A stretch of 64,000 nt of DNA, taken from assembly GCA_015057775.1 (NCBI GenBank), contig SVDT01000001.1, positions 1-64,000 on the forward strand. The letters run 5' to 3'. The notes beneath the pieces are model-generated. The model ran no database searches. It saw only the letters and a program-made list of their open reading frames with translations, and was not told where the DNA came from. Below are positions 42,998 through 52,003 of the stretch, one piece after another (positions within the stretch are counted from its first letter, which is position 1; the number at the start of each line of letters is the position of its first letter). Both the position numbers and the translations under genes were made by a program. The DNA comes from Paenibacillaceae bacterium (GTDB taxonomy: Bacteria > Bacillota > Clostridia > Lachnospirales > Lachnospiraceae).

Positions 42998-43044
42998 AAG
43001 CCGCTGCTTCTCAGGTTGATATGATACCTGGGAAGCAGCGGCTT
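42998..43044. terminator. Bidirectional terminator between ABC-F and GH18 genes
   Basis: Arms AAGCCGCTGCTTC (42998-43010) and GAAGCAGCGGCTT (43032-43044) with an inner CAGGT/ACCTG stem, A run on the left and T residues on the right. Confidence 0.85.
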
Positions 43045-43058
43045 TCCTATTCATGAAA

Positions 43059-44519
43059 TTATTTTAATCCATTATACAATGTGTCAAGAAGTTCTCCATT
43101 GGAATCCTGACCAAGCTCCCATACCATGGCACCGCCTAACTTCTTTGATTTGATATAATCTGTTTTATAAGCGATGGACTGAGGGTCTTCATAGCTGATG
43201 AAGATTGTTCCGTTAAATAACCATGGAACCATTGACTGAGAATGAAAATATCTGGTATAACCGGTTTTGTTTAAATAATTTGCCTTGATGTCCTTGTAGC
43301 TGATGGAGTTGGCCCCACCGTATGTCTGGTATAAGCCGTTATTGGAATTATTCACGGAAGAGTACAGGTATCCATAGAACGGGATGCCCATAACCAGCTT
43401 ATCGGCAGGGAAGGAAGCATTTAACCAGGCAGTAACTCCCGAGTCCACGCTTGCTTTATATTGGGGTGAGGAATCGTTGTTATTATAAAGGGGTGCCAGT
43501 AAATCTGTATAGGGATCCCAGGTTCCGTGCAAATCATAAGTCATAATATTTGCGAAATCCAGATATTGAGCCAGTTTAGCCATTTCTACATTTTTTACAT
43601 AAGAAGCATCTGCTCCTCCGGCAATGGTTAGAAGATAGTGTTTCTGGTCCATGGCACCGCGGGCATCCAGCTTTTCTCTTATTTTTTGAAGAAGCAGGGT
43701 GAAATTCTGTTTATCCTCTGGCCGCCTGGTGTTGGTCGTCAGACCTCCGCTTACGGGATATTCCCAGTCCAGATCGATGCCGTCAAATCCATATTTTGTA
43801 ATAAAATCCACGGCACTGTCTGCAAAGGCATTTCTGGATGCGTCGGTCAGAGCCGCATCCGAGAATCTACCAGACCAGTTCCAGCCGCCGACGGAAATCA
43901 ATGTTTTTAAATTTGGATTTTGTAATTTTAATGAATTTAAAAGCCTTATATTATTTGGGTCCACATCCGGATATCCAAGAGTAATCTTTAAATCCGGACC
44001 AATGTTAGCAAAGGCGTAATTAATATGAGTCAGCTTGCTGGCATCGATCTGATCCGGGCAGACGCCGCTGTAGGCCTGCCAGGCAGCATAGTAGCCAACA
44101 ATTCTTCCGGATTGTGGCTGGGGTTCTGCCGGAGGTAAAGCGGGTGTTCCAGTGGTGACAGAAACGGTATTGCTGGCAGGAGACATATTTCTTTTGGTAT
44201 CCTTCGCTTTTACATAAAACTGGTAAGTTGTTGCCGGAGTTAATCCGCTAACGGCATATGTAATTGAGGTTGTAGATCCAAGATAAGTATTATTTTTGTA
44301 AATCTGGTATTCTCTTACTCCCAGGCCACCTGTGGGTGGGGACCAGGTCAGGGTAAGTGAGTTGCTGGTAATATCGGTCGCATTTAGATTTTGGGGAGCA
44401 GTGGAAGTGCTTTTGTCAGGCTTTGCCGCAAATGAATTTTTCGTGCAGTAGTTGCTGATTAGAAAAAGTAATAAAACAGATATGGTCCACATAATTGCTT
44501 TTCTCGTACTTCTTTTCAT
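43059..44519 (-). CDS. Secreted chitinase-like protein: fibronectin type III plus GH18
   Basis: The 486-residue protein has an N-terminal signal segment (about 1-32), one fibronectin type III domain (about 38-125; TSNSLTLTWSPPTGGLGVREYQIY), and a GH18 domain (about 140-486) that carries the catalytic motif YGFDGIDLDWEYP with the acid/base Glu intact, plus SVGGW and MTYDLHG. It should hydrolyse chitin or related beta-1,4-GlcNAc polymers outside the cell. ATG 44519 follows AAGGAGAACACG. It is monocistronic. Confidence 0.92.
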   Translation of the reverse strand: MKRSTRKAIMWTISVLLLFLISNYCTKNSFAAKPDKSTSTAPQNLNATDITSNSLTLTWSPPTGGLGVREYQIYKNNTYLGSTTSITYAVSGLTPATTYQFYVKAKDTKRNMSPASNTVSVTTGTPALPPAEPQPQSGRIVGYYAAWQAYSGVCPDQIDASKLTHINYAFANIGPDLKITLGYPDVDPNNIRLLNSLKLQNPNLKTLISVGGWNWSGRFSDAALTDASRNAFADSAVDFITKYGFDGIDLDWEYPVSGGLTTNTRRPEDKQNFTLLLQKIREKLDARGAMDQKHYLLTIAGGADASYVKNVEMAKLAQYLDFANIMTYDLHGTWDPYTDLLAPLYNNNDSSPQYKASVDSGVTAWLNASFPADKLVMGIPFYGYLYSSVNNSNNGLYQTYGGANSISYKDIKANYLNKTGYTRYFHSQSMVPWLFNGTIFISYEDPQSIAYKTDYIKSKKLGGAMVWELGQDSNGELLDTLYNGLK

Positions 44520-44646
44520 CGTGTTCTCCTTCATAACTTATTGTGAAATTAAGTATATCATGATGGATTTTCCTTGAATAGCGCGCAAAAACTGGTATAT
44601 TTGCATAAATTTGGCAATGATTAAAAAATACCGGTGAAACCTGTGC

Positions 44647-44675
44647 TTGCAGATGATTTCTTAATCGCTTATAAT
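44647..44675 (+). promoter_or_regulatory. Promoter of cbiQ-cbiO with a very short leader
   Basis: TTGCAG (44647-44652), 17 bp, TATAAT (44670-44675). The ribosome site begins about 10 bases later. No cobalamin riboswitch precedes this transcript. Confidence 0.65.
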
Positions 44676-44690
44676 CAGCCTTAAAAGGAG

Positions 44691-45461
44691 GTGAGAACGA
44701 TTAATACCATAGATTCCTATGCTTATGAATCCCGCATAAAAGGAATAAACCCAGGATTAAAAGCGGTTGTGGCAATGGCAGCATTATTATTTTGTGTCGG
44801 AACTGGAGATGTTTTGGTATCTGTTACGGTGTTTCTGTCCATGGGTTTAATTACGGTTTTTATGGGAGGGCTTTCCGCTCAGAAGTATTTTGCCCTATTA
44901 AAGATACCGGTAACTTTTTTAGTTCTTGGAACTGTCGCCATTGTAGTTGGGATCTCTCACGTGCCGGCAGGACGCTTTTATATAACTATGCCAGGCTTTT
45001 ATCTTTATTTGTCAGACGGAGGAGCAGCTCTTGCTGCACGGCTGATTTTAAAAGCAATGGCTGCCGTAAGCGCCATGTATATGCTTGTACTTTCCACACC
45101 GGCAAGTGAGATTATTAATCTGCTTGGAAAACTGCATGTGCCCAAACTGATATCAGAGCTGATGAATCTCATATACCGGTTCATCTTTGTTATGATGGAT
45201 GTCCAGATCCATATGAAGCAGGCGGCGGAGTCCCGGCTGGGATACCATAATTTCCTTACTTCCTGCAGGTCCTTTGGAGGAATCGGAGCGAATCTGTTTA
45301 TCGTTTCATTAAAGAAGGCGGGTATGTATTATGATGCCATGACTGCCAGATGTTATGAGGGCGAACTTCTGTTTCTGGAGGAGAAAAGACCAGTGAAAGC
45401 AAAGGAGGCTGCGGCTGCGGCTGGCTATCTTGCATTTCTTTTGCTTTTATGGCTGGTGTAA
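44691..45461 (+). CDS. cbiQ: Cobalt ECF transporter membrane component CbiQ
   Basis: The 256-residue protein has the CbiQ N-terminus IDSYAYESRIKGINPGLK, about five membrane segments and the coupling motif region (AAESRLGYHNF and AMTARCYEGE) that contacts the ATPase. It is the EcfT subunit of a cobalt importer. The start is odd: the in-frame GTG at 44691 lies inside the AAAGGAGGTG ribosome site, whereas an ATT at 44700 has ideal spacing and no ATG occurs before residue 29. The true start could be ATT. It is followed by cbiO. Confidence 0.9.
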   Translation: MRTINTIDSYAYESRIKGINPGLKAVVAMAALLFCVGTGDVLVSVTVFLSMGLITVFMGGLSAQKYFALLKIPVTFLVLGTVAIVVGISHVPAGRFYITMPGFYLYLSDGGAALAARLILKAMAAVSAMYMLVLSTPASEIINLLGKLHVPKLISELMNLIYRFIFVMMDVQIHMKQAAESRLGYHNFLTSCRSFGGIGANLFIVSLKKAGMYYDAMTARCYEGELLFLEEKRPVKAKEAAAAAGYLAFLLLLWLV

Positions 45462-45477
45462 AAATGAGGAGGAACAG

Positions 45478-46320
45478 ATGATGGAAGAAATACTTTTACA
45501 GGCAGAAAATCTTTCGTATTCTTATGGCACAGGAAGTAAAGCACTTCATGATGTGTCACTGTCTGTGAGAAAAGGGGAGAAAATTGCAGTTCTTGGTTCC
45601 AATGGAGCCGGGAAATCTACCTGCTTTTTAAACCTGAATGGTGTCCTGATCCCGGATACGGGAACAATCAGGTATAAGGGAAAGGTTATTGGAAAAAAAG
45701 ACTTAAATGAGCTTCGAAGAGAAGTGGGAATCGTATTTCAGGATGCAGACAATCAGATTATTGCATCTACCGTTTCTGCTGAGGTATCCTTCGGACCTAT
45801 GAATTTAAGGCTTTCCAAAGAGGAAGTGAAACAGCGGGTTGAAATGGCGTTAAAGTCCATGAATTTAATGATGCTGAAAGACCGCCCTCCCCACTACTTA
45901 AGCGGCGGAGAGAAGAAACGGGTAAGCATAGCAGACATCATTGCCATGGAACCGGAGGTAATCATATTTGATGAACCGACTGCATCTTTAGATCCGGTTA
46001 ATGTGGAAATACTCACACAGGTTCTTGATGAAATGACAAAAATGGGGAAAACTCTTCTGATTTCAACCCATGATGTGGATTTCGCGTATAAATGGGCAGA
46101 CCGGGCGGTGGTTTTTGCCGGTGGAACCATTATTGCAGATGGACCGGTAACAGAGATCCTGACATCTGATCATATTTTAAATCAGGGAAATTTAAAGAAG
46201 CCGGTTTTAATGGAGGTTTATGACAGTCTGGTGAAATGCCGGATTTTGCCGGAAATGAGTCCTTATTTCAGAGATACACAAGAATTGAACCAGCTGCTTA
46301 ACAGGCAGTATGAAGGTTGA
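45478..46320 (+). CDS. cbiO: Cobalt ECF transporter ATPase CbiO
   Basis: The 280-residue ATPase has Walker A GSNGAGKST (near 40), Q-loop FQDADNQ (the ECF-type sequence), signature LSGGEKKR (near 140), Walker B VIIFDEPTASLD and H-loop STHDVDF. It powers cobalt uptake with CbiQ, CbiM and CbiN. ATG 45478 (or 45481) follows GAGGAGG. A strong promoter for the riboswitch transcript overlaps its last codons. Confidence 0.93.
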   Translation: MMEEILLQAENLSYSYGTGSKALHDVSLSVRKGEKIAVLGSNGAGKSTCFLNLNGVLIPDTGTIRYKGKVIGKKDLNELRREVGIVFQDADNQIIASTVSAEVSFGPMNLRLSKEEVKQRVEMALKSMNLMMLKDRPPHYLSGGEKKRVSIADIIAMEPEVIIFDEPTASLDPVNVEILTQVLDEMTKMGKTLLISTHDVDFAYKWADRAVVFAGGTIIADGPVTEILTSDHILNQGNLKKPVLMEVYDSLVKCRILPEMSPYFRDTQELNQLLNRQYEG

Positions 46321-46345
46321 CAGAATTTGGTATTGCAGTTACAAT
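46317..46345 (+). promoter_or_regulatory. Promoter of the cobalamin riboswitch-cbiMN transcript
   Basis: TTGACA (46317-46322), 17 bp, TACAAT (46340-46345), starting transcription just before the riboswitch. Confidence 0.7.
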
Positions 46346-46357
46346 ACAATCGTATTA

Positions 46358-46522
46358 TCTAAAAGGTGCCTGTGAAATTCTCCGCAGGATAATAGGGAAA
46401 AGGGTGAAAGTCCCTTACGGTCCCGCCGCTGTATATGCAGAGCAGGGCTCCATAAGTCACTGGGAAACCGGGAAGAGGGAGCAGCTGTGTTTGAAGCATG
46501 AGTCAGAAGACCTGCCTTTTTG
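46358..46522 (+). promoter_or_regulatory. Cobalamin (B12) riboswitch
   Basis: The conserved elements occur in order: AAAAGGTGCC at the 5' end (46361-46370), AATAGGGAAAAGGGTGAAAG (near 46391), TCCC...GGTCCCGCCGCTGT, then the B12 box AGTCAGAAGACCTGCC (46501-46516) followed by CTTTTTG, which pairs with the 5' AAAAGG. It should reduce cbiMN expression when adenosylcobalamin is plentiful. Downstream, GCACC (from 46598) can pair with GGTGC near 46631, or with the 5' GGTGCC, offering a switch that leads to TTATTTTATT or to ribosome-site masking. Confidence 0.93.
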
Positions 46523-46659
46523 TTTGGAGTATCCGGTTACGAGCGATGACCGGTGCCGGGAAGTCTTTTTGTAGTACAAAGATTTACCCATAGGGCACCA
46601 GTCTGATGTGTGGGAACCATCGGATGTGAGGTGCTTATTTTATTGGAAGGAGAATGAAA

Positions 46660-47409
46660 ATGAGTAAGAAAGAAAAAAGTATCATGAAACTTGCAACTGC
46701 ATTTGCGCTGACATTTGGAATCGTTCCCAGTGCCTTTGCAATGCATATTATGGAGGGCTATTTGCCAGTAGGGTATTGTGTCGCATGGGGGGCAGTCTGT
46801 GTGCCATTTCTCATTGCGGGCTTCTTTTCCATTCAGAAGACGCTCCGGGAGAACAGGAAGGCGATCACAGTTCTTGCCATGTCAGGAGCATTTGTATTTG
46901 TGCTTTCCTCATTAAAGATTCCGTCTGTGACTGGAAGCTGCTCCCATATGACTGGAACCGGACTCGGCGCAATTTTGTTTGGACCGTCGGCAGTCAGTAT
47001 TCTGGGGATTATTGTTTTAATCTTTCAGGCGGTTCTGCTGGCCCACGGAGGTCTTACCACACTGGGAGCAAATACCTTTTCCATGGCAATTGCAGGTCCT
47101 TTCGTGTCTTTTGGAATATACAGACTTTGTAAAGCGTTAAAAGTGAATAAAATGGCAGCGGTTTTTCTTGCTGCGACGTTAGGCGATTTATTTACATACT
47201 GTGTTACCAGTTTTCAGCTTGCCTTAGCCTATCCTTCTGAAATAGGTGGCGTTGGCGCCTCTGCTGTTAAATTCCTTGGGGTATTTGCACCCACCCAGCT
47301 GCCTCTTGCGGTGATTGAGGGAATTCTCACTACAGTCATTGTAATGACTCTTGAAACTTATGCTCTTCCGGAGCTAAAAGCCATTGGATTTACAAGGGAG
47401 GTAAAATAA
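46660..47409 (+). CDS. cbiM: Cobalt ECF transporter substrate-binding component CbiM
   Basis: The 249-residue membrane protein has a cleavable leader ending PSAFA, then [13 protein letters not shown], in which the mature N-terminal Met-His binds cobalt. [31 protein letters not shown] and the terminal segment are CbiM hallmarks. ATG 46660 has AAGGAG at 7 bases; the ATG at 46654 is too close. Expression is controlled by the riboswitch upstream. CbiN follows after one base. Confidence 0.94.
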   Translation: MSKKEKSIMKLATAFALTFGIVPSAFAMHIMEGYLPVGYCVAWGAVCVPFLIAGFFSIQKTLRENRKAITVLAMSGAFVFVLSSLKIPSVTGSCSHMTGTGLGAILFGPSAVSILGIIVLIFQAVLLAHGGLTTLGANTFSMAIAGPFVSFGIYRLCKALKVNKMAAVFLAATLGDLFTYCVTSFQLALAYPSEIGGVGASAVKFLGVFAPTQLPLAVIEGILTTVIVMTLETYALPELKAIGFTREVK

Positions 47410-47410
47410 T

Positions 47411-47728
47411 ATGAGCAGGAAAAGAAAACAGACGATCGCGGTGCTGCTGGTTCTCGTATGTCTGATTGCCATCATTCCTTTGTTTGCCTTAAAGGGAGCA
47501 GAGTTTGGGGGATCGGATGATGCAGGAAGCCAGATGATCACAGAAATCCGGGGTGCGGAATATGAACCATGGTTTACTCCCGTTATGGAAGCTGCCATAG
47601 GTGGAGAACTTCCTGGGGAAATAGAAAGTCTTTTGTTCTGCCTTCAGACGGGAATCGGAGTGGGAGTCATCGCATTTTTTATGGGAAGGCTGGTGGAACG
47701 GAAAAAATGGCAGGATAAACAGTCATAA
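47411..47728 (+). CDS. cbiN: Cobalt ECF transporter accessory component CbiN
   Basis: The 105-residue protein has two membrane segments (about 9-28 and 74-92) flanking a short extracellular loop with FGGSDDAGSQMI and YEPWFTPV, the CbiN pattern. It is required with CbiM for cobalt loading. The start follows GGGAGGTAAAATAAT. It ends the operon before a terminator. Confidence 0.92.
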   Translation: MSRKRKQTIAVLLVLVCLIAIIPLFALKGAEFGGSDDAGSQMITEIRGAEYEPWFTPVMEAAIGGELPGEIESLLFCLQTGIGVGVIAFFMGRLVERKKWQDKQS

Positions 47729-47754
47729 TGATTAAAATGTGTAGTTAGACACAG

Positions 47755-47801
47755 AAAAAGAGCTGGTTCAGATATCATAATATATCTAATCGGCTTTTTT
47801 T
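47755..47801. terminator. Terminator between cbiN and the convergent Crp-type gene
   Basis: Arms AAAAAGAGCTGGTTCAGATAT (47755-47775, with G-T pairs) and ATATCTAATCGGCTTTTTTT (47782-47801), usable from both sides. Confidence 0.75.
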
Positions 47802-47806
47802 AATTG

Positions 47807-48469
47807 TCATAAACAGTTCTCATTAACAGCCAATGTGGCGAGAGATGAAAAATCCTTAATTCTGTATCTTTTTTTGTCCATATGCTGCAATATATCCGCC
47901 TCACATAAGACCGAAAACACATGAAGCAGGTGACGGTAGCTGACACCCAGATATTCCGCAACCTCTGTGTGTTTCCTGTTATAGATTTCTCCGTCTGCAG
48001 ATAATAGTATAAAATTAGCCAGACGGTTAACAAGAGGATAATTCTGATTAGTCGCATAATTTGAGGTATTGCGAAGGGCCTTCCGGCATAAAAACAGGCA
48101 CAGATAATTTAAGAATTTGGTATCATCTTTTAAAAGATGGCTTACTTCCCTTAGAGGCAGCAGGATACAGACGCAATTATCCAAAGCAATGACTCCATTG
48201 GTATATTTCTGCGCACCCATGAATTCCATCTCACCAAATAAGGATGGAGCTTTAAAAAAATCAATAATGGTAACCTTTCCGTTTTCATGAGTCAGGAAAA
48301 GCTTGGCATTTCCCTTTATAAGAAATACCAGATCAGATAAATCATCGCCTTCTCTGCATATTAACTCATTTTTTCGAAATTCCTTCCATTTGACATATGG
48401 AGTAATATCAAAGGAAAAGATATTAGTGACATATGAGGGAATGGTTTCGTCCGCCTTTTTCATATTCAT
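47807..48469 (-). CDS. Crp/Fnr family transcriptional regulator (YeiL-like)
   Basis: The 220-residue protein has a cyclic-nucleotide-binding-like beta-barrel (about 20-115; ELICREGDDLSDLVFLIKG and PSLFGEMEFMG) and a C-terminal helix-turn-helix (HTEVAEYLGVSYRHLLHVFS near 165-185). Cysteines occur at positions other than the Fnr cluster pattern, so oxygen sensing by [4Fe-4S] is not supported. ATG 48469 follows AAAGAGA; a TTG at 48475 is weaker. Its targets are unknown. It is convergent with cbiN. Confidence 0.88.
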   Translation of the reverse strand: MNMKKADETIPSYVTNIFSFDITPYVKWKEFRKNELICREGDDLSDLVFLIKGNAKLFLTHENGKVTIIDFFKAPSLFGEMEFMGAQKYTNGVIALDNCVCILLPLREVSHLLKDDTKFLNYLCLFLCRKALRNTSNYATNQNYPLVNRLANFILLSADGEIYNRKHTEVAEYLGVSYRHLLHVFSVLCEADILQHMDKKRYRIKDFSSLATLAVNENCL

Positions 48470-48608
48470 AGACAAATCTCTTTCAAACTCTTTTTTATAA
48501 TTTATCTTACTATAAAACTTCCCTAAATTCCAGATTTATGTAATAAAACTCATATTTTTCACAGAAAGCAAATGATATAATATCGGGTATGATGAGGGGG
48601 TATGAATT

Positions 48609-49244
48609 ATGAAACTTTTAATATTAGATTTTGACGGAACAATAGCAGATACAAAGAGCAGCATTGTAAATACAATACAGGCCACTGGAAAACAGCTGGG
48701 CTATGGAGTTGCCAGGGAGAAGGACATACAGGAAAAAATAGGGCTCCCGCTAAAGGATACCTTTACCTCTGTATTAAAAATACCAGACAGCGAGATAGAT
48801 AATGCCATTGATATATACCGCAGAAAATACCAGGATATCTGCATGGAAAGTGTTACATTGTTTCCAGATGTAAAAAGTACCATAGAGTACCTGTCACAAA
48901 AGGGAATTGTTATTACAGTTGCCTCAAGTAAGGGCAGAGAGGCTCTTCATCTGCTGCTGGATCATTTAGAGGTAAGTCCTTTTATTTCCCGTATTTACGG
49001 TGAACAGGACGTAGAAAATAAAAAGCCGGCTCCGGACATGGCACGATTAATATTGGAGCAGGAAAACTGTGAACCGGAAGAGGCATTGGTGGTAGGGGAT
49101 ACAATATTTGACCTTCAGATGGGGCGGAGCGCAGGCTGCCACACCTGTGGAGTAACCTATGGAAACAATTCTTATGAAGATCTGAAAGCGCAAAACCCAA
49201 CCTTTCTCATCAATAATTTTGGCGAATTGAAACAAATCTTTTAA
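48609..49244 (+). CDS. HAD superfamily phosphatase (phosphoglycolate phosphatase-like)
   Basis: The 211-residue protein has motif I LDFDGTIAD (5-13), a helical cap (about 15-85), motif II VASSKG (near 100) and motif IV VGDTIFDLQMG (near 160). It belongs to the Gph/PpaX branch, which cleaves phosphoglycolate or pyrophosphate. The start follows GATGAGGGGGT. The promoter includes TATAAT near 48577. The substrate is not certain. Confidence 0.85.
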   Translation: MKLLILDFDGTIADTKSSIVNTIQATGKQLGYGVAREKDIQEKIGLPLKDTFTSVLKIPDSEIDNAIDIYRRKYQDICMESVTLFPDVKSTIEYLSQKGIVITVASSKGREALHLLLDHLEVSPFISRIYGEQDVENKKPAPDMARLILEQENCEPEEALVVGDTIFDLQMGRSAGCHTCGVTYGNNSYEDLKAQNPTFLINNFGELKQIF

Positions 49245-49364
49245 AGTGCAAAAGGAAAAGAGGTATGGCCCAGATGAAACAAACAATTAGTTTTGCAACA
49301 CGCCCTTTTCGAATGCTGTTTAAAATGGTATACTAACACTATCTTTTTGACGGAGGTGAATGCG

Positions 49365-50120
49365 ATGAAAAAAATGATTTCATGGAATGTAAATGGACTT
49401 CGTGCCTGTGTGGAGAAAGGCTTTCTGGATTATTTTAATGAGGTAGATGCGGACGTGTTCTGTATTCAGGAAAGCAAGCTGCAGGAAGGTCAGATTGATC
49501 TTTCTCTTCCAGGCTATTATCAATATTGGAATTACGCACAAAAGAAAGGATATTCAGGCACTGCCCTGTTTACCAGGGAGGAGCCATTATCAGTAACTTA
49601 TGGAATGGGAATAGAAGAGCATGATAAAGAGGGACGGATTATTACGGCTGAGTTTCCGGACTATTATGTAGTAACCTGCTATACTCCAAATTCCCAGAAT
49701 GAACTGGCGCGCCTTCCCTACCGTTTGACCTGGGAGGAGGCATTTCTGGCCTATCTAAAAGGGCTGGAGGAGAATAAGCCTGTTATTTTCTGCGGAGATT
49801 TAAATGTAGCTCATAAGGAAATTGATTTAAAAAATCCCAAAGCTAACCGAAAAAATGCAGGGTTTACCGATGAGGAGAGGGAAAAGTTTACCATCCTTGT
49901 AGAGAATGGCTTTATAGATACCTACCGGTATTTCTATCCGCAGCAGGAAGAGATGTACTCCTGGTGGTCCTACCGCTTTAAAGCGAGGGAGAAGAATGCA
50001 GGGTGGCGTATTGATTATTTCTGTGTATCAAAAAGTCTGGAGGACAGGCTGGTAAGTGCAGATATTCACACCCAGGTGACAGGCTCTGACCACTGTCCGG
50101 TGGAACTTGTAATTAAATAA
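49365..50120 (+). CDS. Exodeoxyribonuclease III / AP endonuclease
   Basis: The 251-residue protein has the exo-endo-phosphatase motifs [27 protein letters not shown] (Glu metal ligand near 34), [36 protein letters not shown] and the terminal GSDHCPVEL with the catalytic Asp-His. It removes 3' blocks and cuts at abasic sites in base-excision repair. ATG 49365 follows CGGAGG. It is probably the first gene before the ABC-F gene 42 bases downstream. Confidence 0.93.
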   Translation: MKKMISWNVNGLRACVEKGFLDYFNEVDADVFCIQESKLQEGQIDLSLPGYYQYWNYAQKKGYSGTALFTREEPLSVTYGMGIEEHDKEGRIITAEFPDYYVVTCYTPNSQNELARLPYRLTWEEAFLAYLKGLEENKPVIFCGDLNVAHKEIDLKNPKANRKNAGFTDEEREKFTILVENGFIDTYRYFYPQQEEMYSWWSYRFKAREKNAGWRIDYFCVSKSLEDRLVSADIHTQVTGSDHCPVELVIK

Positions 50121-50162
50121 TAACGGATCAGACAGAGTATTACACAGGAGAATAATAAAAAC

Positions 50163-51977
50163 ATGAATTTATTAACAATTGAGCATTTAACAAAATCATA
50201 TACAGAACGGCTTCTTTTCGATGATACCAGCTTTAGCATAAATGAAGGGGAAAAGATCGGTCTGATTGGTATTAATGGCACAGGAAAGTCTACGCTCTTA
50301 CGTATCGTGGCAGGGCTTGAAGAGCCAGATGAGGGAACTGTGGCAAAGGGAAGAAACTTAGATATTCGTTTTTTGTCCCAGAATCCCAGATTTGAGGCTG
50401 GAGAAACCATACTGGAAAGTATTATCCGGGAGAATGAGGGCCATGAACATGTATGGGATTTAGAAAGCCAGGCAAAGAACATGCTGACAAGACTTGGCTT
50501 TACGGAATTTGATACCAAAGTGGACACCTTATCCGGCGGACAGAGAAAGAGGGTTGCGCTTGTGAGTGTTCTTCTTTCTACTGCAGATTTACTGGTTCTT
50601 GATGAGCCCACTAACCACCTGGACAGCAGTATGGCGGACTGGCTGGAGGATTATCTGCGCCGGTTTAAAGGTGCTCTTTTGATGGTTACCCATGACCGGT
50701 ATTTTTTAGATAGTGTGACAAACCGGATTGTGGAGCTTGATAAGGGAAAGCTTTACAGCTATCAGGAGAACTATGAAGGCTATTTAAAATTAAAGGCAGA
50801 CCGGCTGGATATGGAGCAGGCTACTGAACGGAAACGCCAGTCAATCCTCCGTATTGAGCTTCAGTGGATGCAAAGAGGGGCAAGGGCGCGTTCCACCAAG
50901 CAGAAGGCCCATATTGAGCGATACGAGACGCTTCGTGACCAGAAGGCACCGGAGTTTGATAAAAACGTGGAACTGGATTCTATTGAGAGCCGTCTTGGAC
51001 GAACCACCGTTGAGCTGGAGGGAATTTCAAAGGCTTTCGGTGATAAGGTTCTCATGAAAGATTTTAACTATATTTTCCTGAAAAATGACCGCATCGGAAT
51101 CATTGGTCCAAACGGGTCCGGTAAATCCACACTTATGAAGATTATAGTGGGGTGGCTTCAGCCAGATGAGGGAACCTTAACAGTGGGACAGACTGTTAAG
51201 ATGGGTTATTTCTCTCAGGAAAGCGAAGATATGGATGGCAGCTTAAAGGTCATCGATTATATCCGAAGTGCGGCTGAATATGTGAAAACAAAAGATGGAA
51301 GTGTCAGTGCCTCCCAGATGCTGGAACGGTTTTTATTTCCGCCAAGTGTACAGTATACGACTGTGGAAAAGCTTTCCGGAGGGGAAAAACGGCGGCTGTA
51401 TCTGCTTCGCATCCTAATGGAGGCACCCAATGTCCTCCTTCTTGACGAGCCTACCAATGACCTGGATATTCAGACACTTACCATCCTTGAGGATTACTTA
51501 GACAGCTTTCCGGGCATTGTCATAACTGTATCTCATGACCGCTATTTTCTGGACCGGGTGGTGCGCAGAATTTTTGCATTTGAAGGACAGGGAAAGGTCA
51601 CTCAATACGAGGGAGGATTTACGGATTATCAGGCGGCTTTCGCTGCAAAATATCCGGATGGGCTTCCTGGGGAAGCAGCTGGATCTTACAAAAAGGACGA
51701 TGCAGGCGAGAAGAAGGGGAAGGAAAAACCCAAATTAGAGCGGAAACTTAAGTTTTCCTATAAAGAACAGCGGGAATGGGAAACCATTGAAGATGACATT
51801 GCTGGTTTGGAAGAAGCCATCGAGGCGCTTGATAAAAAGATTGAAGAGGCTGCCAGTGATTATGGCAAACTGAATCAGCTGATGGAAGAAAAGGCAGAAA
51901 AAGAAGGACTATTAGAGGAGAAGATGGAGCGCTGGATGTATTTAAATGATCTGGCAGAACAGATTCAGAACCAGTAA
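50163..51977 (+). CDS. ABC-F family ATPase, Uup-like
   Basis: The 604-residue soluble protein has two complete ATPase domains (GINGTGKST and GPNGSGKST; LSGGQRKR and LSGGEKRR; DEPTNHLD and DEPTNDLD; both HD motifs intact), the interdomain linker (about 215-290), and a charged coiled-coil C-terminal domain (about 515-604; KLKFSYKEQREWETIEDDIAGLE). The C-terminal domain is the Uup DNA/RNA-binding type. It probably acts on the ribosome or in DNA precise-excision control. The start follows CAGGAGAATAAT. Confidence 0.92.
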   Translation: MNLLTIEHLTKSYTERLLFDDTSFSINEGEKIGLIGINGTGKSTLLRIVAGLEEPDEGTVAKGRNLDIRFLSQNPRFEAGETILESIIRENEGHEHVWDLESQAKNMLTRLGFTEFDTKVDTLSGGQRKRVALVSVLLSTADLLVLDEPTNHLDSSMADWLEDYLRRFKGALLMVTHDRYFLDSVTNRIVELDKGKLYSYQENYEGYLKLKADRLDMEQATERKRQSILRIELQWMQRGARARSTKQKAHIERYETLRDQKAPEFDKNVELDSIESRLGRTTVELEGISKAFGDKVLMKDFNYIFLKNDRIGIIGPNGSGKSTLMKIIVGWLQPDEGTLTVGQTVKMGYFSQESEDMDGSLKVIDYIRSAAEYVKTKDGSVSASQMLERFLFPPSVQYTTVEKLSGGEKRRLYLLRILMEAPNVLLLDEPTNDLDIQTLTILEDYLDSFPGIVITVSHDRYFLDRVVRRIFAFEGQGKVTQYEGGFTDYQAAFAAKYPDGLPGEAAGSYKKDDAGEKKGKEKPKLERKLKFSYKEQREWETIEDDIAGLEEAIEALDKKIEEAASDYGKLNQLMEEKAEKEGLLEEKMERWMYLNDLAEQIQNQ

Positions 51978-52003
51978 CAGGATTGCCACAGAGGAGAAGA
52001 GGA

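Noticed and set aside
46317..46574. An 85-codon frame between cbiO and cbiM
   Set aside because: It overlaps the whole cobalamin riboswitch and has no ribosome site or family resemblance.
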